A stretch of DNA of 64,000 bases from Vibrio genomosp. F10 str. ZF-129 (GTDB lineage: Bacteria > Pseudomonadota > Gammaproteobacteria > Enterobacterales > Vibrionaceae). The DNA is taken from positions 97,249 to 161,248 of the forward strand of contig NZ_AJYQ02000127.1 in NCBI RefSeq assembly GCF_000287055.2, given 5' to 3'. Positions 26,424-36,849 of this stretch are shown piece after piece (the first letter of the stretch is position 1; each line of letters opens with the position of its first letter). Under the pieces are notes generated by a model. It saw nothing but the letters and a program-made list of their open reading frames with translations. It did not search any database and was not told where the DNA came from. Position numbers and translations under genes: made by a program.

Positions 26424-27803
26424 GTGACAACAACTTCTTTTTCAACACTGCCGTTAAAACCTGAACTACTGCAGACATTGGACGCACTAGGTTATACCGA
26501 GATGACGCCTATTCAACAGCAGAGCTTACCGAGTGTTTTAGCAGGTAAAGATGTTATTGCTCAGGGGAAAACGGGTTCGGGTAAAACAGCAGCATTCTCA
26601 TTGGGTTTGCTGAGTAACTTAAACGTTAAACGCTTTCGTGTTCAATCGTTGGTTTTATGTCCAACACGAGAGCTGGCGGATCAAGTGGCCAAAGAAATTC
26701 GTACCCTTGCTCGTGGCATTCACAATATAAAAGTACTGACGCTGTGTGGCGGTATGCCAATGGGGCCTCAAATTGGTTCTTTAGAACATGGCGCGCATAT
26801 TTTAGTAGGCACACCAGGGCGAATTTTAGATCACCTGTCACGAGATCGCATCAATCTAGATGAACTGAATACGCTGGTTCTTGATGAAGCTGACCGCATG
26901 TTAGACATGGGCTTCGAGGATGCTCTTGATGCCATCATCGACCAAGCACCGAAACAGCGTCAAACCCTGTTATTCAGTGCTACTTTTCCGAAAGAAATTA
27001 AAACGGTTGCTGCTCGAATCATGGAAAAACCAGAAATGGTGAAAGTTGAGTCGACCCATCAAACATCAACGATCAAGCAACATTTCTACAAAGTGTCTTG
27101 CCAAGAAGATCGTGATGACGCACTTGAAACGTTACTTCTCAATTTCCAACCTGAATCTTCAGTGGTGTTCTGTAATACGAAGAAAGAAGTTCAAAACGTC
27201 ACCGACGAGCTACAACACCGCGGATTTAGTGTGACAGAGTTGCATGGCGATATGGAACAACGTGAACGTGATCAGGCTCTAACTATGTTTGCTAACAAGA
27301 GTATTTCTATTCTTGTTGCAACGGATGTTGCGGCTCGTGGACTTGATGTTGATAACCTAGATGCAGTCTTTAACTTTGAGCTGTCACGTGACCCAGAAGT
27401 TCATGTCCACCGTATAGGGCGTACAGGGAGAGCAGGGGAGAAAGGGAATGCCTTTAGCTTCTTTAGTGACAGAGAAATGCAACGTGTCGCGCTTATCGAC
27501 GAATACATGGATATCGAAATTAAGCCATCTGCATTACCTGAAAGAGGTAAACAGGAGCCGATGGAAGCGCCAATGACGACAATTCAGCTCCTTGGCGGTA
27601 AGAAAATGAAGCTTCGTCCTGGTGATATCCTTGGTGCTTTAACCAAGCAAGCTGGAATCGATGGCAAAAAAATCGGTAAGATTAATTCATTAGCAATGGT
27701 GACGTATATTGCTGTTGAAAAGAGTGTTGCGAAAGTGGCTCTAAAGCAGATTCAAACGGGCAAGATTAAAGGCCGTCAGTTCAAAGCGCGCATCATGAAA
27801 TAA
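26424..27803 (+). CDS. dbpA: ATP-dependent RNA helicase DbpA
   Basis: A 459-residue DEAD-box helicase acting in assembly of the 50S ribosomal subunit. The Q-motif (TEMTPIQQQSLP), Walker A GKTGSGKT, PTRELA, TPGRILDHL, DEAD box VLDEADRMLDMGF, SAT and HRIGRTGR are all present. The final 75 residues form the DbpA-specific RNA-binding domain (ending RQFKARIMK), which recognises hairpin 92 of 23S rRNA in the E. coli protein; this separates it from RhlE or SrmB. It has its own promoter region and is followed by a strong terminator. Confidence 0.95.
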   Translation: MTTTSFSTLPLKPELLQTLDALGYTEMTPIQQQSLPSVLAGKDVIAQGKTGSGKTAAFSLGLLSNLNVKRFRVQSLVLCPTRELADQVAKEIRTLARGIHNIKVLTLCGGMPMGPQIGSLEHGAHILVGTPGRILDHLSRDRINLDELNTLVLDEADRMLDMGFEDALDAIIDQAPKQRQTLLFSATFPKEIKTVAARIMEKPEMVKVESTHQTSTIKQHFYKVSCQEDRDDALETLLLNFQPESSVVFCNTKKEVQNVTDELQHRGFSVTELHGDMEQRERDQALTMFANKSISILVATDVAARGLDVDNLDAVFNFELSRDPEVHVHRIGRTGRAGEKGNAFSFFSDREMQRVALIDEYMDIEIKPSALPERGKQEPMEAPMTTIQLLGGKKMKLRPGDILGALTKQAGIDGKKIGKINSLAMVTYIAVEKSVAKVALKQIQTGKIKGRQFKARIMK

Positions 27804-27912
27804 TACCTGTTATGCCATTGCCGTTATGTGCGTGTAAGTCATGTGATTCCAAGGCGTCTGGTGGAAAGTGCATGTCATAGAAAAAGTGCCTCATTGACTA
27901 TTACGTTCCAAC

Positions 27913-27948
27913 AAAAAGCCGATCTGTTACCATCAGATCGGCTTTTTT
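27913..27948. terminator. Bidirectional terminator between dbpA and msrAB
   Basis: A 14-base-pair stem AAAAAGCCGATCTG (27913-27926) with its complement (27934-27947), with T-runs on both strands, lies between convergent genes. Confidence 0.9.
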
Positions 27949-28005
27949 GTGTCTGCTTTTTGAACAGGCTAAGCTTTAATCAGATTAAGCTTCAACCAAC
28001 TCATG

Positions 28006-29139
28006 CTATCCGTTAAACAAATACAAATACTCCTCGTACCCTTCATTACTCATGTTTTCAACAGGAATAAAGCGAAGGGCGGCAGAGTTCATGCAGTATC
28101 GTAGCCCTGTTGGCGCTGGGCCGTCTTTGAACACGTGACCTAAATGTGAGTCAGCAAATCGGCTTCTTACTTCAGTCCTCGGATAAAACAGTTTGTAGTC
28201 AGTATGCTCTTCTATATAGGCCGCGTTAATAGGCTTGGTAAAACTCGGCCAACCTGTGCCTGATTTATACTTGTCTGTCGATGAAAATAGTGGCTCGCCA
28301 GAAACGATATCAACGTAAATACCTGCTTCTTTGTTGTCCCAATATTCATTGTCAAATGCGCGTTCGGTGCCGTCTTCTTGAGTCACGTAATATTGAATCT
28401 CTGTCAGGCGCTGTTTTATTTCGCTCTCAATTGGCTTGTTGTAAGGTTTTACATCAACTATCTTCGCTTTAGCGTCGATCATTTCTCGCAGTGTCACTGG
28501 ATTTTCTATGCGATCATCCCCGAAAATTTTGTCCAAATACTGGTCGCGACCAGAATTGTAGCGGTAATACTTATAACGCACTTTGTTGCGCTTGTAATAG
28601 TCTTGGTGATAATCCTCAGCTGGCCAAAATGACTCAAACTCAATCAGTTCGACTTTGAGCGGTTTCCCAAATACACCCAGTGCATCCACTTCTGCTAAAA
28701 ACGCTGTCGCAATGTTTTTCTGCTCTGTGTTATGGAAGAAGATAGCAGGGCGATAATGTGGCCCTCTATCGACAAACGATCCCTTGTCATCAGTGGGGTC
28801 GATATGGCGCAACAACTGATCTAGGATCGCTTCGTAGCTAACCCGATCAGGATCAAACGTTACCGATATCACCTCTATGTGGTCTGTTTTGCCAGAAGCA
28901 ACTTGTTTGTAGGTTGGGTTATCAAGGCTTCCCCCGGCATAACCAGACACTACGTCAATGACACCTTCTAAAGCCTCTAGATCGGATTCGGTACACCAAA
29001 AACATCCACCAGCTAATGTCGCGACATCGACCTTAGCAGCGGGTTGCATCTCTGAAGATGACTGCACGGGAAAGAAGGCCGAAATGGCCAGTAGCCCAAA
29101 AGCAGCAAGTATTAGCGTATGACGAGATTGCTTAAGCAT
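28006..29139 (-). CDS. msrAB: bifunctional peptide methionine sulfoxide reductase MsrA/MsrB
   Basis: A 377-residue fusion, starting at the ATG preceded by AGAGGGAA; the open frame continues 35 codons up without support. An N-terminal hydrophobic segment (9-24) is a signal peptide or anchor, so it should repair oxidised methionine in the periplasm. The MsrA domain (about 38-195) has the catalytic [10 protein letters not shown] (Cys46, Cys49) and reduces S-sulfoxides. The MsrB domain (about 235-370) has GTGWPSF and [11 protein letters not shown], with the catalytic Cys349, and reduces R-sulfoxides. MsrB zinc CxxC pairs are not seen. Electron supply is likely a membrane thiol system encoded elsewhere. 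Confidence 0.93.
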   Translation of the reverse strand: MLKQSRHTLILAAFGLLAISAFFPVQSSSEMQPAAKVDVATLAGGCFWCTESDLEALEGVIDVVSGYAGGSLDNPTYKQVASGKTDHIEVISVTFDPDRVSYEAILDQLLRHIDPTDDKGSFVDRGPHYRPAIFFHNTEQKNIATAFLAEVDALGVFGKPLKVELIEFESFWPAEDYHQDYYKRNKVRYKYYRYNSGRDQYLDKIFGDDRIENPVTLREMIDAKAKIVDVKPYNKPIESEIKQRLTEIQYYVTQEDGTERAFDNEYWDNKEAGIYVDIVSGEPLFSSTDKYKSGTGWPSFTKPINAAYIEEHTDYKLFYPRTEVRSRFADSHLGHVFKDGPAPTGLRYCMNSAALRFIPVENMSNEGYEEYLYLFNG

Positions 29140-29337
29140 AGTATTCCCTCTAATTAGTTCCCTATAAAGAGAACAATAATTGGAGGAAAAAATTTCAAAT
29201 ATTAGAAAAATAGCGGATATGACAAAAAGGCAGAACGAAGACAACGCGCTTCGTTTCGATTAAAAGAGGATTAAAACACCAATCACAGTAACCAGAGATT
29301 CAAAAAGAGACGCTTATGTACTGTGATCGGTATAACG

Positions 29338-31086
29338 TTAGCTCAAGCCTATAATGTTACCGTCGGCGTCTAAGTCTAAGTTCATAAATGCCGGTTTGTC
29401 TGGTAATCCTGGCATCGTCATTACGTTGCCACACAAAGCATAAACAAACCCTGCACCTGCACATAATTTTAGTTCACGGATAGGGACATCGAAACCAACT
29501 GGAGCACCTTTCACCGAACCATCGGTAGAGATGGACAGTGGAGACTTAGCCAAACACACTGCTAGGTTATCGTAACCGTCTTTTTTAAACTGCGCTAGTT
29601 GCTGGGTCGCTTTATAGCTCATGGTGATGCCTTTCGCACCATAGCCACATTCAGCTACGGCCATGAGTTTTTCTTCTAGTGTTTGGTCAAGAGTATACAG
29701 GGGAGTAAACGTTACTGAAGTATCACACTGTTTAATTACTTTTTGTGCCAGTGCCACGGTACCTTTACCACCGTCAGAAAAGCCTTCGCTGATCTCTACT
29801 TCAACATTATTTGGCAGCAATTCAATCATCTCTTTCAGTTGCAGCAATTCCCGCTCACAATCTTGCGGGAAGCGATTAATAGCAACAACAGCAGGAACAC
29901 CATATTTATTGACGTTGTTAATATGCCACTTGAGATTTTCAAACCCGGCAATAAGAGCTTCTGGATCGGCATTGAAAATAGAGTCTGGAATTGACTGACC
30001 TGGCTTTAAATCATAATGACCTGAATTGGCTTTTAACCCTCTCAATGTCGCGACGATAACTGCGCAGTCAGGGGCCTTGCCGGATTCTTGTGCTTTGATA
30101 TTGCATGCTTTTTCAAAGCCCATATCTGAACCGAAACCGCCTTCAGTTACCGTGAATTCGGCTAGCTTGCTGGCAATGTTGTCTGCGATAATGGATGAGT
30201 TACCATGCGCGATATTCGCAAAAGGGCCTGCATGGATAAGGGTAGGAACCCCCTCCAATGTCTGCATTAGAGTCGGCTCTATTGCATCCTTCATGCTTAC
30301 TGCCATAGCACCAGCGACTTGTAAATCCTCAGTTGTGACAGGGTCACCATAAATATTGTAAGCGACAACAACTCGGCCGATACGGGATCGCAAATCGCTG
30401 AGGCTCGAAGCTAACGCAAGAATCGCCATTAACTCTGAAGCTGCAGAGATATCGAACCCATCTTCACGTTCGAACCCGTTGATGGTTTTGTTGGTTTCGT
30501 TGATCCCTACGGTCACCATACGCAACGCTCGATCGTTATGGTCTAGAACGCGTTTCCAAACCACATTTTTAGAATCAACTTTTAACGCTTTTAGCCCTGT
30601 ACGGCTCTCAAAGTCATTATAGCCATTACGTTGTTCATGATAGATACGCGCATCTATGGCAGCAGCAGCGAGGTTGTGCGCGGCAGTAACCGCATGAATG
30701 TCACCAGTGAGGTGAAGATTGAGTTCATCCATAGGGGCAACTTGAGAATAACCGCCACCAGCAGCGCCACCTTTAACGCCAAAGACAGGCCCCATCGAGG
30801 GCTGACGAATACAAGCGACTACCGATCGGTTCAGTTGCTTCAACCCTTGAGAGAGACCGATCGTTGTGACTGTCTTACCTTCACCGAGTGGGGTTGGAGT
30901 GATTGCGGTCACGACAACAAGCTTACCAGAGGCAGAATTGTTTAGTCGTTTTAAGCTTGAAAGGGAAACTTTTGCTTTGTATTTACCCAGGGATTGAAAC
31001 TCGTCTTCTAGGAGCCCCATTGAGGCGGCTACCGTCGTGATTGGTTGGAGTTCAGAATGGCGACAAATTTCGATATCAGACAGCAT
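29338..31086 (-). CDS. fhs: formate-tetrahydrofolate ligase
   Basis: A 582-residue enzyme that makes 10-formyl-tetrahydrofolate from formate, ATP and THF. The P-loop [16 protein letters not shown] (about 63-78) and family stretches [48 protein letters not shown] and [14 protein letters not shown](V)MTMPGLP are intact. The length is slightly above the usual 555-560. A PurR operator lies 31 bases upstream of the start on its promoter side, so the gene is likely repressed when purines are abundant, consistent with formyl-THF use in purine synthesis. Confidence 0.96.
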   Translation of the reverse strand: MLSDIEICRHSELQPITTVAASMGLLEDEFQSLGKYKAKVSLSSLKRLNNSASGKLVVVTAITPTPLGEGKTVTTIGLSQGLKQLNRSVVACIRQPSMGPVFGVKGGAAGGGYSQVAPMDELNLHLTGDIHAVTAAHNLAAAAIDARIYHEQRNGYNDFESRTGLKALKVDSKNVVWKRVLDHNDRALRMVTVGINETNKTINGFEREDGFDISAASELMAILALASSLSDLRSRIGRVVVAYNIYGDPVTTEDLQVAGAMAVSMKDAIEPTLMQTLEGVPTLIHAGPFANIAHGNSSIIADNIASKLAEFTVTEGGFGSDMGFEKACNIKAQESGKAPDCAVIVATLRGLKANSGHYDLKPGQSIPDSIFNADPEALIAGFENLKWHINNVNKYGVPAVVAINRFPQDCERELLQLKEMIELLPNNVEVEISEGFSDGGKGTVALAQKVIKQCDTSVTFTPLYTLDQTLEEKLMAVAECGYGAKGITMSYKATQQLAQFKKDGYDNLAVCLAKSPLSISTDGSVKGAPVGFDVPIRELKLCAGAGFVYALCGNVMTMPGLPDKPAFMNLDLDADGNIIGLS

Positions 31087-31416
31087 AAAATCCTCATGCA
31101 GGGAGTAATTAAAGCGTGGTAAACGTTTGCGTGACGATAATAGCGTTAATATGTGCTTTGTAAAGTGCTATCTTACCTAATCATATGTTGTGATTATATC
31201 AGGGATTATTTAGGGTTATCGATGTATTTATCAAGAAAGCGTTAGTGGTGAACGGAATTGATTAGCGGCATCTATTATTAAGCGGAAATTGAAACCGAAT
31301 GGAGTCTGAAGAATAAGTTATTGGTGTAAATTAACTGTTTGATCGTTGCATTACTGTAAACAAATGTTGAGACTGATTGTGCGTCATTAATGATAGGCTA
31401 CTGCGCGTCTAAAACA
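31087..31416. other. 330-base gap between fhs and the cyclase gene
   Basis: Besides the PurR box at 31117-31132 I see no gene, strong hairpin or known riboswitch. It should hold the fhs promoter and the 3' end of the diguanylate cyclase transcript. I could not pick a terminator for the latter. Confidence 0.5.
31117..31132 (-). promoter_or_regulatory. PurR operator upstream of fhs
   Basis: Read on the minus strand, the 16 bases are ACGCAAACGTTTACCA, matching the PurR consensus ACGCAAACGTTTNCNT at every defined position except the final T. It lies 31 bases before the fhs start codon. Confidence 0.88.
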
Positions 31417-33324
31417 CTAAGCAATTTCGTGCGCTTCTTGGCTCGTCATCATTGAAATGCAGTTTTTACCTGAGCTTTTCGCTTCATATAATGCGATGTC
31501 TGCGCGTTGATAAGAGTTTTCGATACTCGAATCAACGTTGCTGACTCCTCCACTGACCGAGACAGAATGCTCATGGTGCAGGTAAATAGCTGTTCTTAGC
31601 CTGTTTAGTACAACCTCTGCCTCTGCAAGAGGTGTGTGTGGCATGATTAGCCCAAACTCTTCCCCACCTATTCGAGCAAGGAAATCGGTTTCTCTAATCT
31701 GATCTAAAATGATACTCGATACAGACTTGATGACTTTGTCGCCTTCAGCATGGCCGAGTTTGTCGTTGATCCGCTTGAAATTGTCGATATCAATGATCGC
31801 GATGCAAGATTGATACTTGTCTGGGTAGCGGCGAGATCGTCTTGCTTCTCTGCGGATTTGCTTATCAAACTTACGTCGATTCCAAAGGCCACTGAGGGCG
31901 TCTTTTTCACTAAGATCTCTGAGACGGTTTTCAAGTATCTTACGTTGGGTGATATCGACGAATGAACCCACGTAGAAGATTACCTTCCCTTCACTGTCCG
32001 TGACCGTTTGGATTCTGAGAATTTCAGTAATAAGAGAGCCATCTTTGCGTTTATTCGTGACTTCACCTTCCCACATTCCATCCGCTAACAACTGTTTCCA
32101 CATTTGCATATAAAATTCTTGTTGGTGCTTGCCGGATGTAAAAATAGAAGGGCTCTTGCCTTTGACCTCTTCTAGGGTATAGCCACTTAAGCGTGTGAAT
32201 TCCTTGTTGACGGAAAGGATACGGTTATTTTTGTCAGAGATGAGAACCGCTGACATACCATCCATCGCGACTCTGGCAATTTGGCTCTCAATCGAGTGCT
32301 TTTTATGGCGTACATTCCAAGCACAAAAACCGCAAGAGAGTAGCAGGGTAATGATGTAAACAGCAATGGCGAGAAATGAGATTTGCTTGTATTCATTCTC
32401 AATTTGTTGATTGACTTTTTGACTAGGTACATTGAGCACAAGGTATAGGTCTTCACCTAATATGTCTTTTGAAACGTTTACTTTGGCGTATGACCACCAT
32501 GATCCCGCATCAAATACATTGCCTTCCTCGCCAGACTGGGCACTTTCCCAAACTTTTGGTAGCAGTTGATTGAGGTTAAATTCATTATGTTCCGCAATAA
32601 CGTCCCCAAGAATCTGGCTAAATGTTTGGCTTTGTAGATAGAATCCATTGGCGTTTATTAGGTCTGGTTTGGATTGAATATCAGAACCATAATTGAGAGA
32701 TTCATAGATCGCATTGAAATCTAGATTGGCGACAAAATAACCATAACGTTTAAAGTTAATATCAACGGGTATGATTATTCGCAAAGCAGGAGTAATAGGA
32801 GTGACAATCTTATGGTTATCGTATTCAACATCAATACCAAAGCGGCCAGATTGGTTGGGTTTAAGGGTTGTTGCGTACTTGAAATAGTCACGGTGCGCTT
32901 TATTTTGTAAAAACTCGTCAGAAACAACTTCGACATAGTTAGCCACGCTGTTAACACGAATTTGCTCTTGCCCCGTATTGCTCAGAAATCGCAATTTAGA
33001 AAAGTAGCCTTTAGAACGCGCAATCAAGATCCAAAGATCTTCCACGGCATCATAATTACTTTGGTTGTTTTCAAGCACGGCGGAGTACAACAAGCTATTA
33101 CTTGAAAGAAGTTCGATCGTGGCTTCAATATCTAAAATAGTCGATTGCAATGAACGTTGACTAAACTCCAACTGAGCACTCGTTTCTTGCTCTACGAGAG
33201 ACAGGGATCGTTGTTCGATACGTTGCCATTCACTGATAAAGAACAGGGTAGGCACCATACTCAAAATGATAAAGATAAGAAAAAATTGAAGTATTGAAAA
33301 CGTGGGTTTAACGGTCATAGTCAC
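31417..33324 (-). CDS. membrane sensor diguanylate cyclase (periplasmic sensor-PAS-GGDEF)
   Basis: A 635-residue protein. Transmembrane helices at about 10-28 and 315-335 flank a periplasmic sensor region that looks like a dCache/CHASE-type double domain. A PAS domain follows (about 345-460; ILSVNKEFTRLSGYTLEEVKG), then GGDEF from about 470 (DALSGLWNRRKFD). The active site is GGEEF, so it should make c-di-GMP. RETD lies five residues before it, the correct place for the RxxD product-inhibition site. No EAL domain follows. The ligand is not predictable. It stands alone, transcribed toward fhs. Confidence 0.93.
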   Translation of the reverse strand: MTMTVKPTFSILQFFLIFIILSMVPTLFFISEWQRIEQRSLSLVEQETSAQLEFSQRSLQSTILDIEATIELLSSNSLLYSAVLENNQSNYDAVEDLWILIARSKGYFSKLRFLSNTGQEQIRVNSVANYVEVVSDEFLQNKAHRDYFKYATTLKPNQSGRFGIDVEYDNHKIVTPITPALRIIIPVDINFKRYGYFVANLDFNAIYESLNYGSDIQSKPDLINANGFYLQSQTFSQILGDVIAEHNEFNLNQLLPKVWESAQSGEEGNVFDAGSWWSYAKVNVSKDILGEDLYLVLNVPSQKVNQQIENEYKQISFLAIAVYIITLLLSCGFCAWNVRHKKHSIESQIARVAMDGMSAVLISDKNNRILSVNKEFTRLSGYTLEEVKGKSPSIFTSGKHQQEFYMQMWKQLLADGMWEGEVTNKRKDGSLITEILRIQTVTDSEGKVIFYVGSFVDITQRKILENRLRDLSEKDALSGLWNRRKFDKQIRREARRSRRYPDKYQSCIAIIDIDNFKRINDKLGHAEGDKVIKSVSSIILDQIRETDFLARIGGEEFGLIMPHTPLAEAEVVLNRLRTAIYLHHEHSVSVSGGVSNVDSSIENSYQRADIALYEAKSSGKNCISMMTSQEAHEIA

Positions 33325-33551
33325 AAGTCATCACGAACATAACGCCATGATAACTAAGCGGGGTAATAGTTTTGTGATTTGATACGCATATTACATTATA
33401 TGCAAAAGGGGTATTATAGGTTTTTGTGATGTGTAACTTTGAAATGGCGAGTAATGGAATGAAACGGCATTAATTAAACAGAGCTTCGTCATAATCTAAT
33501 CAATGCCTAGAGTGTCTATTTTTATTGTCCGGGTGCCGGTTTTGAGCCTGA

Positions 33552-34076
33552 CTAGTAATTAAAACGCGCGGCAATTGAAAATTGAGGCCCGTAAACCCCG
33601 TCATTCCGTGCGCCAGCAAAAAGAACAAGCGCTTCAGTGGAATGAAAATTAACCCCGGCATGAAAAACAGAACGTTCATCGTGTAAACCAATTCGTCCTA
33701 ATACTTCGATTTGATTGGCTAACCAAACACGGCCCCCTAGATTAAACTCTGGTTGGAATTCTGAACTAGAGCTTGAGCTATCAACAAAGTTCACATGATG
33801 GAGCAGTATTTGACCGTAAATGTCTGCAAACGCTCCGATTGGTCCGTTAAAACCGACGCCAACAGCAGCGTCCCAATCGTTATCAAACCGTGAATCTACT
33901 CGACCCACAAAGTGCGCATTTTCCATTAACATCATGCTGACTTCACCACCAATGGTCTGTGGTCCGAAACCACTTCTAAATTCGAAGTAGTTGTAACTGA
34001 AATTGTTCGCTTGCACAAAAGGGGACAAAACAAAAGTAAGCGCAACAAGGCTAATTTTTGAAAGTGTTTTTAACAT
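33552..34076 (-). CDS. small outer-membrane beta-barrel-like protein
   Basis: A 174-residue exported protein with a signal peptide ending VQA at 21-23. The mature part alternates hydrophobic and polar residues in strands and ends in FNY, an aromatic C-terminal residue typical of outer-membrane barrels. It resembles YfaZ-like small porin-like proteins in layout (repeated GVGFNGPIGAFADIY-type strands), but I am not certain of the family. A run of five Ser at about 100-104 probably lies in a loop. Function unknown. Confidence 0.65.
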   Translation of the reverse strand: MLKTLSKISLVALTFVLSPFVQANNFSYNYFEFRSGFGPQTIGGEVSMMLMENAHFVGRVDSRFDNDWDAAVGVGFNGPIGAFADIYGQILLHHVNFVDSSSSSSEFQPEFNLGGRVWLANQIEVLGRIGLHDERSVFHAGVNFHSTEALVLFAGARNDGVYGPQFSIAARFNY

Positions 34077-34124
34077 AACTGCTCCGTAGTCATAGAATAT
34101 GCAGATGATTTTTTGACGATACGG

Positions 34125-34146
34125 AAAAAGCCTGCAATAAACAGGC
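34125..34146 (-). terminator. Intrinsic terminator after the YgiW-like gene
   Basis: On the minus strand GCCTG pairs with CAGGC (34142-34146 with 34130-34134), followed by five T. It is about 40 bases past the stop. Confidence 0.8.
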
Positions 34147-34183
34147 CATAAATATCTGAAAATACGTTGTTTAGTCGTTTAGA

Positions 34184-34552
34184 TTATAGAAGGATTAAAT
34201 GATCCACTTCTATCTCAGGCTTCGCCCCGCCTTCGTATTCGCCAAAGAGTCGAACTCGTGTTGTCTGATCGATTGGGCTTTGAATGTTGATATCGTCAAG
34301 ATCGATGAGTATTTCACCTGTTCCATCATTAAACATAAATTGGTCGGCAGCCAGTTGCTTTGTCAGAGTGCCTTCAACGATGACATCGTTATCAGAAAAT
34401 GTTTTTGTGTTGGCGTTTATTGCCTTTATGGTCGTAATTTCTACTGGCCCTGAATAGTGGATGGGTCCTTTCTCTTTACTGTGTGCGAAGCTAGGTAACG
34501 ATGTTAAAGCGAGTGTACCTGCGATAGTACCGACCATGAGATGCTTGTTCAT
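34184..34552 (-). CDS. YgiW/YdeI family stress-tolerance OB-fold protein
   Basis: A 122-residue periplasmic protein. A signal peptide (1-23, ending SFA) leads to a bacterial OB-fold of the YgiW/YdeI (BOF) family: IKAINANTKTFSDNDVIVEG, FMFNDGTGEILIDLDD and the final VRLFGEYEGGAKPEIEVDHL. Family members are linked to tolerance of peroxide, metals and cationic peptides and may bind small cationic ligands. It stands as a single gene with a terminator after it, divergent from cobQ. Confidence 0.88.
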   Translation of the reverse strand: MNKHLMVGTIAGTLALTSLPSFAHSKEKGPIHYSGPVEITTIKAINANTKTFSDNDVIVEGTLTKQLAADQFMFNDGTGEILIDLDDINIQSPIDQTTRVRLFGEYEGGAKPEIEVDHLILL

Positions 34553-34718
34553 AATATTCCCTCGATTAATTCATAGTGAGACACTGTGTCATCGAGTTTA
34601 TTTAACGACAGTCTGACTGAACACTGTCTGAGTGTGGCATTCATAATCGATTCATTCTATTGAGTAATCGTAGCGCTAACCGTTATTATGAAAGAAATGA
34701 CTTAACTTTAAAGACAAT

Positions 34719-36179
34719 ATGAAAACAACGTTAGAATCCATAATGGTACAAGGCACCACATCGGATGCGGGTAAAAGTGTGCTGGTGGCAGGGTTATGCC
34801 GTGTATTGGCAAGACGCGGTATCTCGGTTGCGCCATTCAAGCCACAGAACATGGCACTAAATAGCGCGGTGACCGAAGAAGGTGGTGAAATAGGAAGGGC
34901 TCAAGCCGTTCAAGCTCAAGCTTGTAACATAAAACCGAGTGTACATATGAACCCTGTGCTGCTTAAGCCCTGCTCGGATACGGGCGCGCAGGTCATACTG
35001 CAAGGTAAAGCCATAGATGATATGGATGCGATTGGTTATCACGATTACAAAGCGGTTGCGATGAATACGGTAATGGATTCCTATGGCCGTTTGTCGGACC
35101 AATATCAGAGCATCGTTATCGAAGGGGCTGGCAGCCCGGCTGAGGTTAATTTACGTGAAAATGATATCGCCAATATGGGGTTTGCTGAAGAAGCGGATAT
35201 TCCAGTTATCATTGTCGCTGATATTGACCGGGGTGGCGTGTTTGCTCACCTCTACGGCACACTAGCCCTACTGTCAAAAAGTGAACAAAACCGAGTGAAA
35301 GGCTTTGTGATTAACCGTTTTCGAGGAGATATTGCACTGTTGCAATCTGGCTTGGATTGGTTAGAAGAGAAAACAAAAAAACCGGTATTGGGGGTATTGC
35401 CGTATTTACATGGTTTCAACCTAGAGGCCGAAGATGCCATTAACACAGCTCAGGTTCAAGGAAGCAGCACTAAACTGAATGTGATAGTGCCGGTGTTAAC
35501 GAGAATAAGTAACCATACTGATTTCGATGCATTGAGGTTGAATCCTGATGTAAATCTCCGTTATGTCGGTAAAGGCGAGCGCTTGACGGGCGCTGACCTT
35601 ATTATCATTCCTGGCACAAAATCGGTAAGAAGTGATCTTGAATATTTGAAAAGTCAGGGGTGGGATAATGATATTAAGCGTCATATCCGCCTTGGTGGCA
35701 AAGTGATTGGCATTTGTGGTGGTTATCAAATACTCGGGGAAACCATCAGTGATCCATTCGGTGTTGAGGGGAAAGCGGGTGAAAGTGATGGGTTATCACT
35801 ATTGCCGATTAATACCCAGTTAACCCAACAAAAGACGCTGACTAATGTAACCGGTGTGATGACCTTAAATGGTGAGGAGCAACCCGTTAGTGGGTACGAA
35901 ATACATGTAGGTCAAACTGAAGTGACAGGGAGACAACCTATACAACTGAATAACGGATCGTGGGATGGGATGGTCTCTTCATGCAATCAAATCTTCGGCA
36001 CATACTTGCATGGCATATTTAATGGACCAGAGGTGACGTCGTTGATATTTAATTGGGTTGGAGTGTCTGATATTGAGCCAGTTGATCATATTGCAAGGAA
36101 CGAATCAGCCATTAACCGTATCGCGGATGCAATTGAGGATAATGTAGACCTCAATGTTTTATGGCCTGATCTTAACTAA
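34719..36179 (+). CDS. cobQ: cobyric acid synthase
   Basis: A 486-residue glutamine-dependent amidotransferase that amidates adenosylcobyrinate a,c-diamide at four side chains. The N-terminal ATPase-like domain has [17 protein letters not shown] (about 12-28) and [11 protein letters not shown]; the C-terminal glutaminase domain has [11 protein letters not shown], the nucleophile in [12 protein letters not shown] and a terminal catalytic His in [10 protein letters not shown]. The length is standard. No other cobalamin gene and no cobalamin riboswitch is visible nearby, so it is either part of a dispersed salvage pathway or regulated otherwise. Confidence 0.94.
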   Translation: MKTTLESIMVQGTTSDAGKSVLVAGLCRVLARRGISVAPFKPQNMALNSAVTEEGGEIGRAQAVQAQACNIKPSVHMNPVLLKPCSDTGAQVILQGKAIDDMDAIGYHDYKAVAMNTVMDSYGRLSDQYQSIVIEGAGSPAEVNLRENDIANMGFAEEADIPVIIVADIDRGGVFAHLYGTLALLSKSEQNRVKGFVINRFRGDIALLQSGLDWLEEKTKKPVLGVLPYLHGFNLEAEDAINTAQVQGSSTKLNVIVPVLTRISNHTDFDALRLNPDVNLRYVGKGERLTGADLIIIPGTKSVRSDLEYLKSQGWDNDIKRHIRLGGKVIGICGGYQILGETISDPFGVEGKAGESDGLSLLPINTQLTQQKTLTNVTGVMTLNGEEQPVSGYEIHVGQTEVTGRQPIQLNNGSWDGMVSSCNQIFGTYLHGIFNGPEVTSLIFNWVGVSDIEPVDHIARNESAINRIADAIEDNVDLNVLWPDLN

Positions 36180-36224
36180 GTACGGTATGCACCAGAGCTC
36201 GCTTAATCGATAAAAATAACGCAC

Positions 36225-36255
36225 AAAAAAGCCGCGGTATTTAAAAGAACGCGGC
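36225..36255 (-). terminator. Intrinsic terminator of the small minus-strand gene
   Basis: GCCGCG (36231-36236) and CGCGGC (36250-36255) pair; on the minus strand six T follow. It lies just past the 146-residue gene's stop. Confidence 0.85.
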
Positions 36256-36274
36256 CAAATCAAAAGATGAAAGA

Positions 36275-36715
36275 TTATTGTTTAATAAACACTTCTCTAA
36301 AATCCTTCTTTAGAATCGCATCTCGGCGAGCTTTCTTAATTTGTTTTACCATGTCTTTAACGCAGTTATGTAGGACTTGATCAAGTAATTGGGTGCGGTA
36401 CTCTTCTTTATCTTCGTCTGTCATGTCTTTCGGTAAATCTAATGTTGGAAACTCTTCCATAACATTAACGCCCGCAAATGCTTGGCTTACAGAAATTAAC
36501 GCGTGGAATTGTTCAAAATTATCGAGAACGTTTTGCGCACTTGCCGGTAAAGAGTTCCATGCTTCTCTAACGGCTTCTTCAGAAACTTCATGAATCGACG
36601 TTACCATAAAGTGCATCGCTTCAGGAACTTGGTCAAATTCAATGACCTGTTTGAGTTCTGCTGAAACCGTTGCTAAATCCACTTTTGGCTGTTCTGTTTG
36701 TTTTTCGTCAGTCAT
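36275..36715 (-). CDS. small acidic Vibrio protein (DUF3069-like)
   Basis: A 146-residue soluble, mostly helical protein with no signal or membrane segment. It has an acidic middle (PKDMTDEDKEEYRTQ) and a basic C terminus (KKARRDAILKKDFRE). It resembles a Vibrio-restricted family that I recall as DUF3069, but the assignment is from memory. Function unknown. It has a ribosome binding site, its own terminator and no partner gene. Confidence 0.65.
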   Translation of the reverse strand: MTDEKQTEQPKVDLATVSAELKQVIEFDQVPEAMHFMVTSIHEVSEEAVREAWNSLPASAQNVLDNFEQFHALISVSQAFAGVNVMEEFPTLDLPKDMTDEDKEEYRTQLLDQVLHNCVKDMVKQIKKARRDAILKKDFREVFIKQ

Positions 36716-36849
36716 GACAATATCTCTTAGGGTAAAAAGGTTATGCTAAAAACTTATGGTAAAAAGTCAATAAGCTAGACTTAAATAACTAGTGAAACAT
36801 TTGATTTGAAGTGCTATAAAACTAATTAACGCTTTTTTAGGGAGAATAT

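Noticed and set aside
34553..34718. Cobalamin riboswitch before cobQ
   Set aside because: The leader is short and I see no B12-box-like conserved core; repeats such as GACACTGTGTC and CTGTCTGAGTG look like simple dyads.
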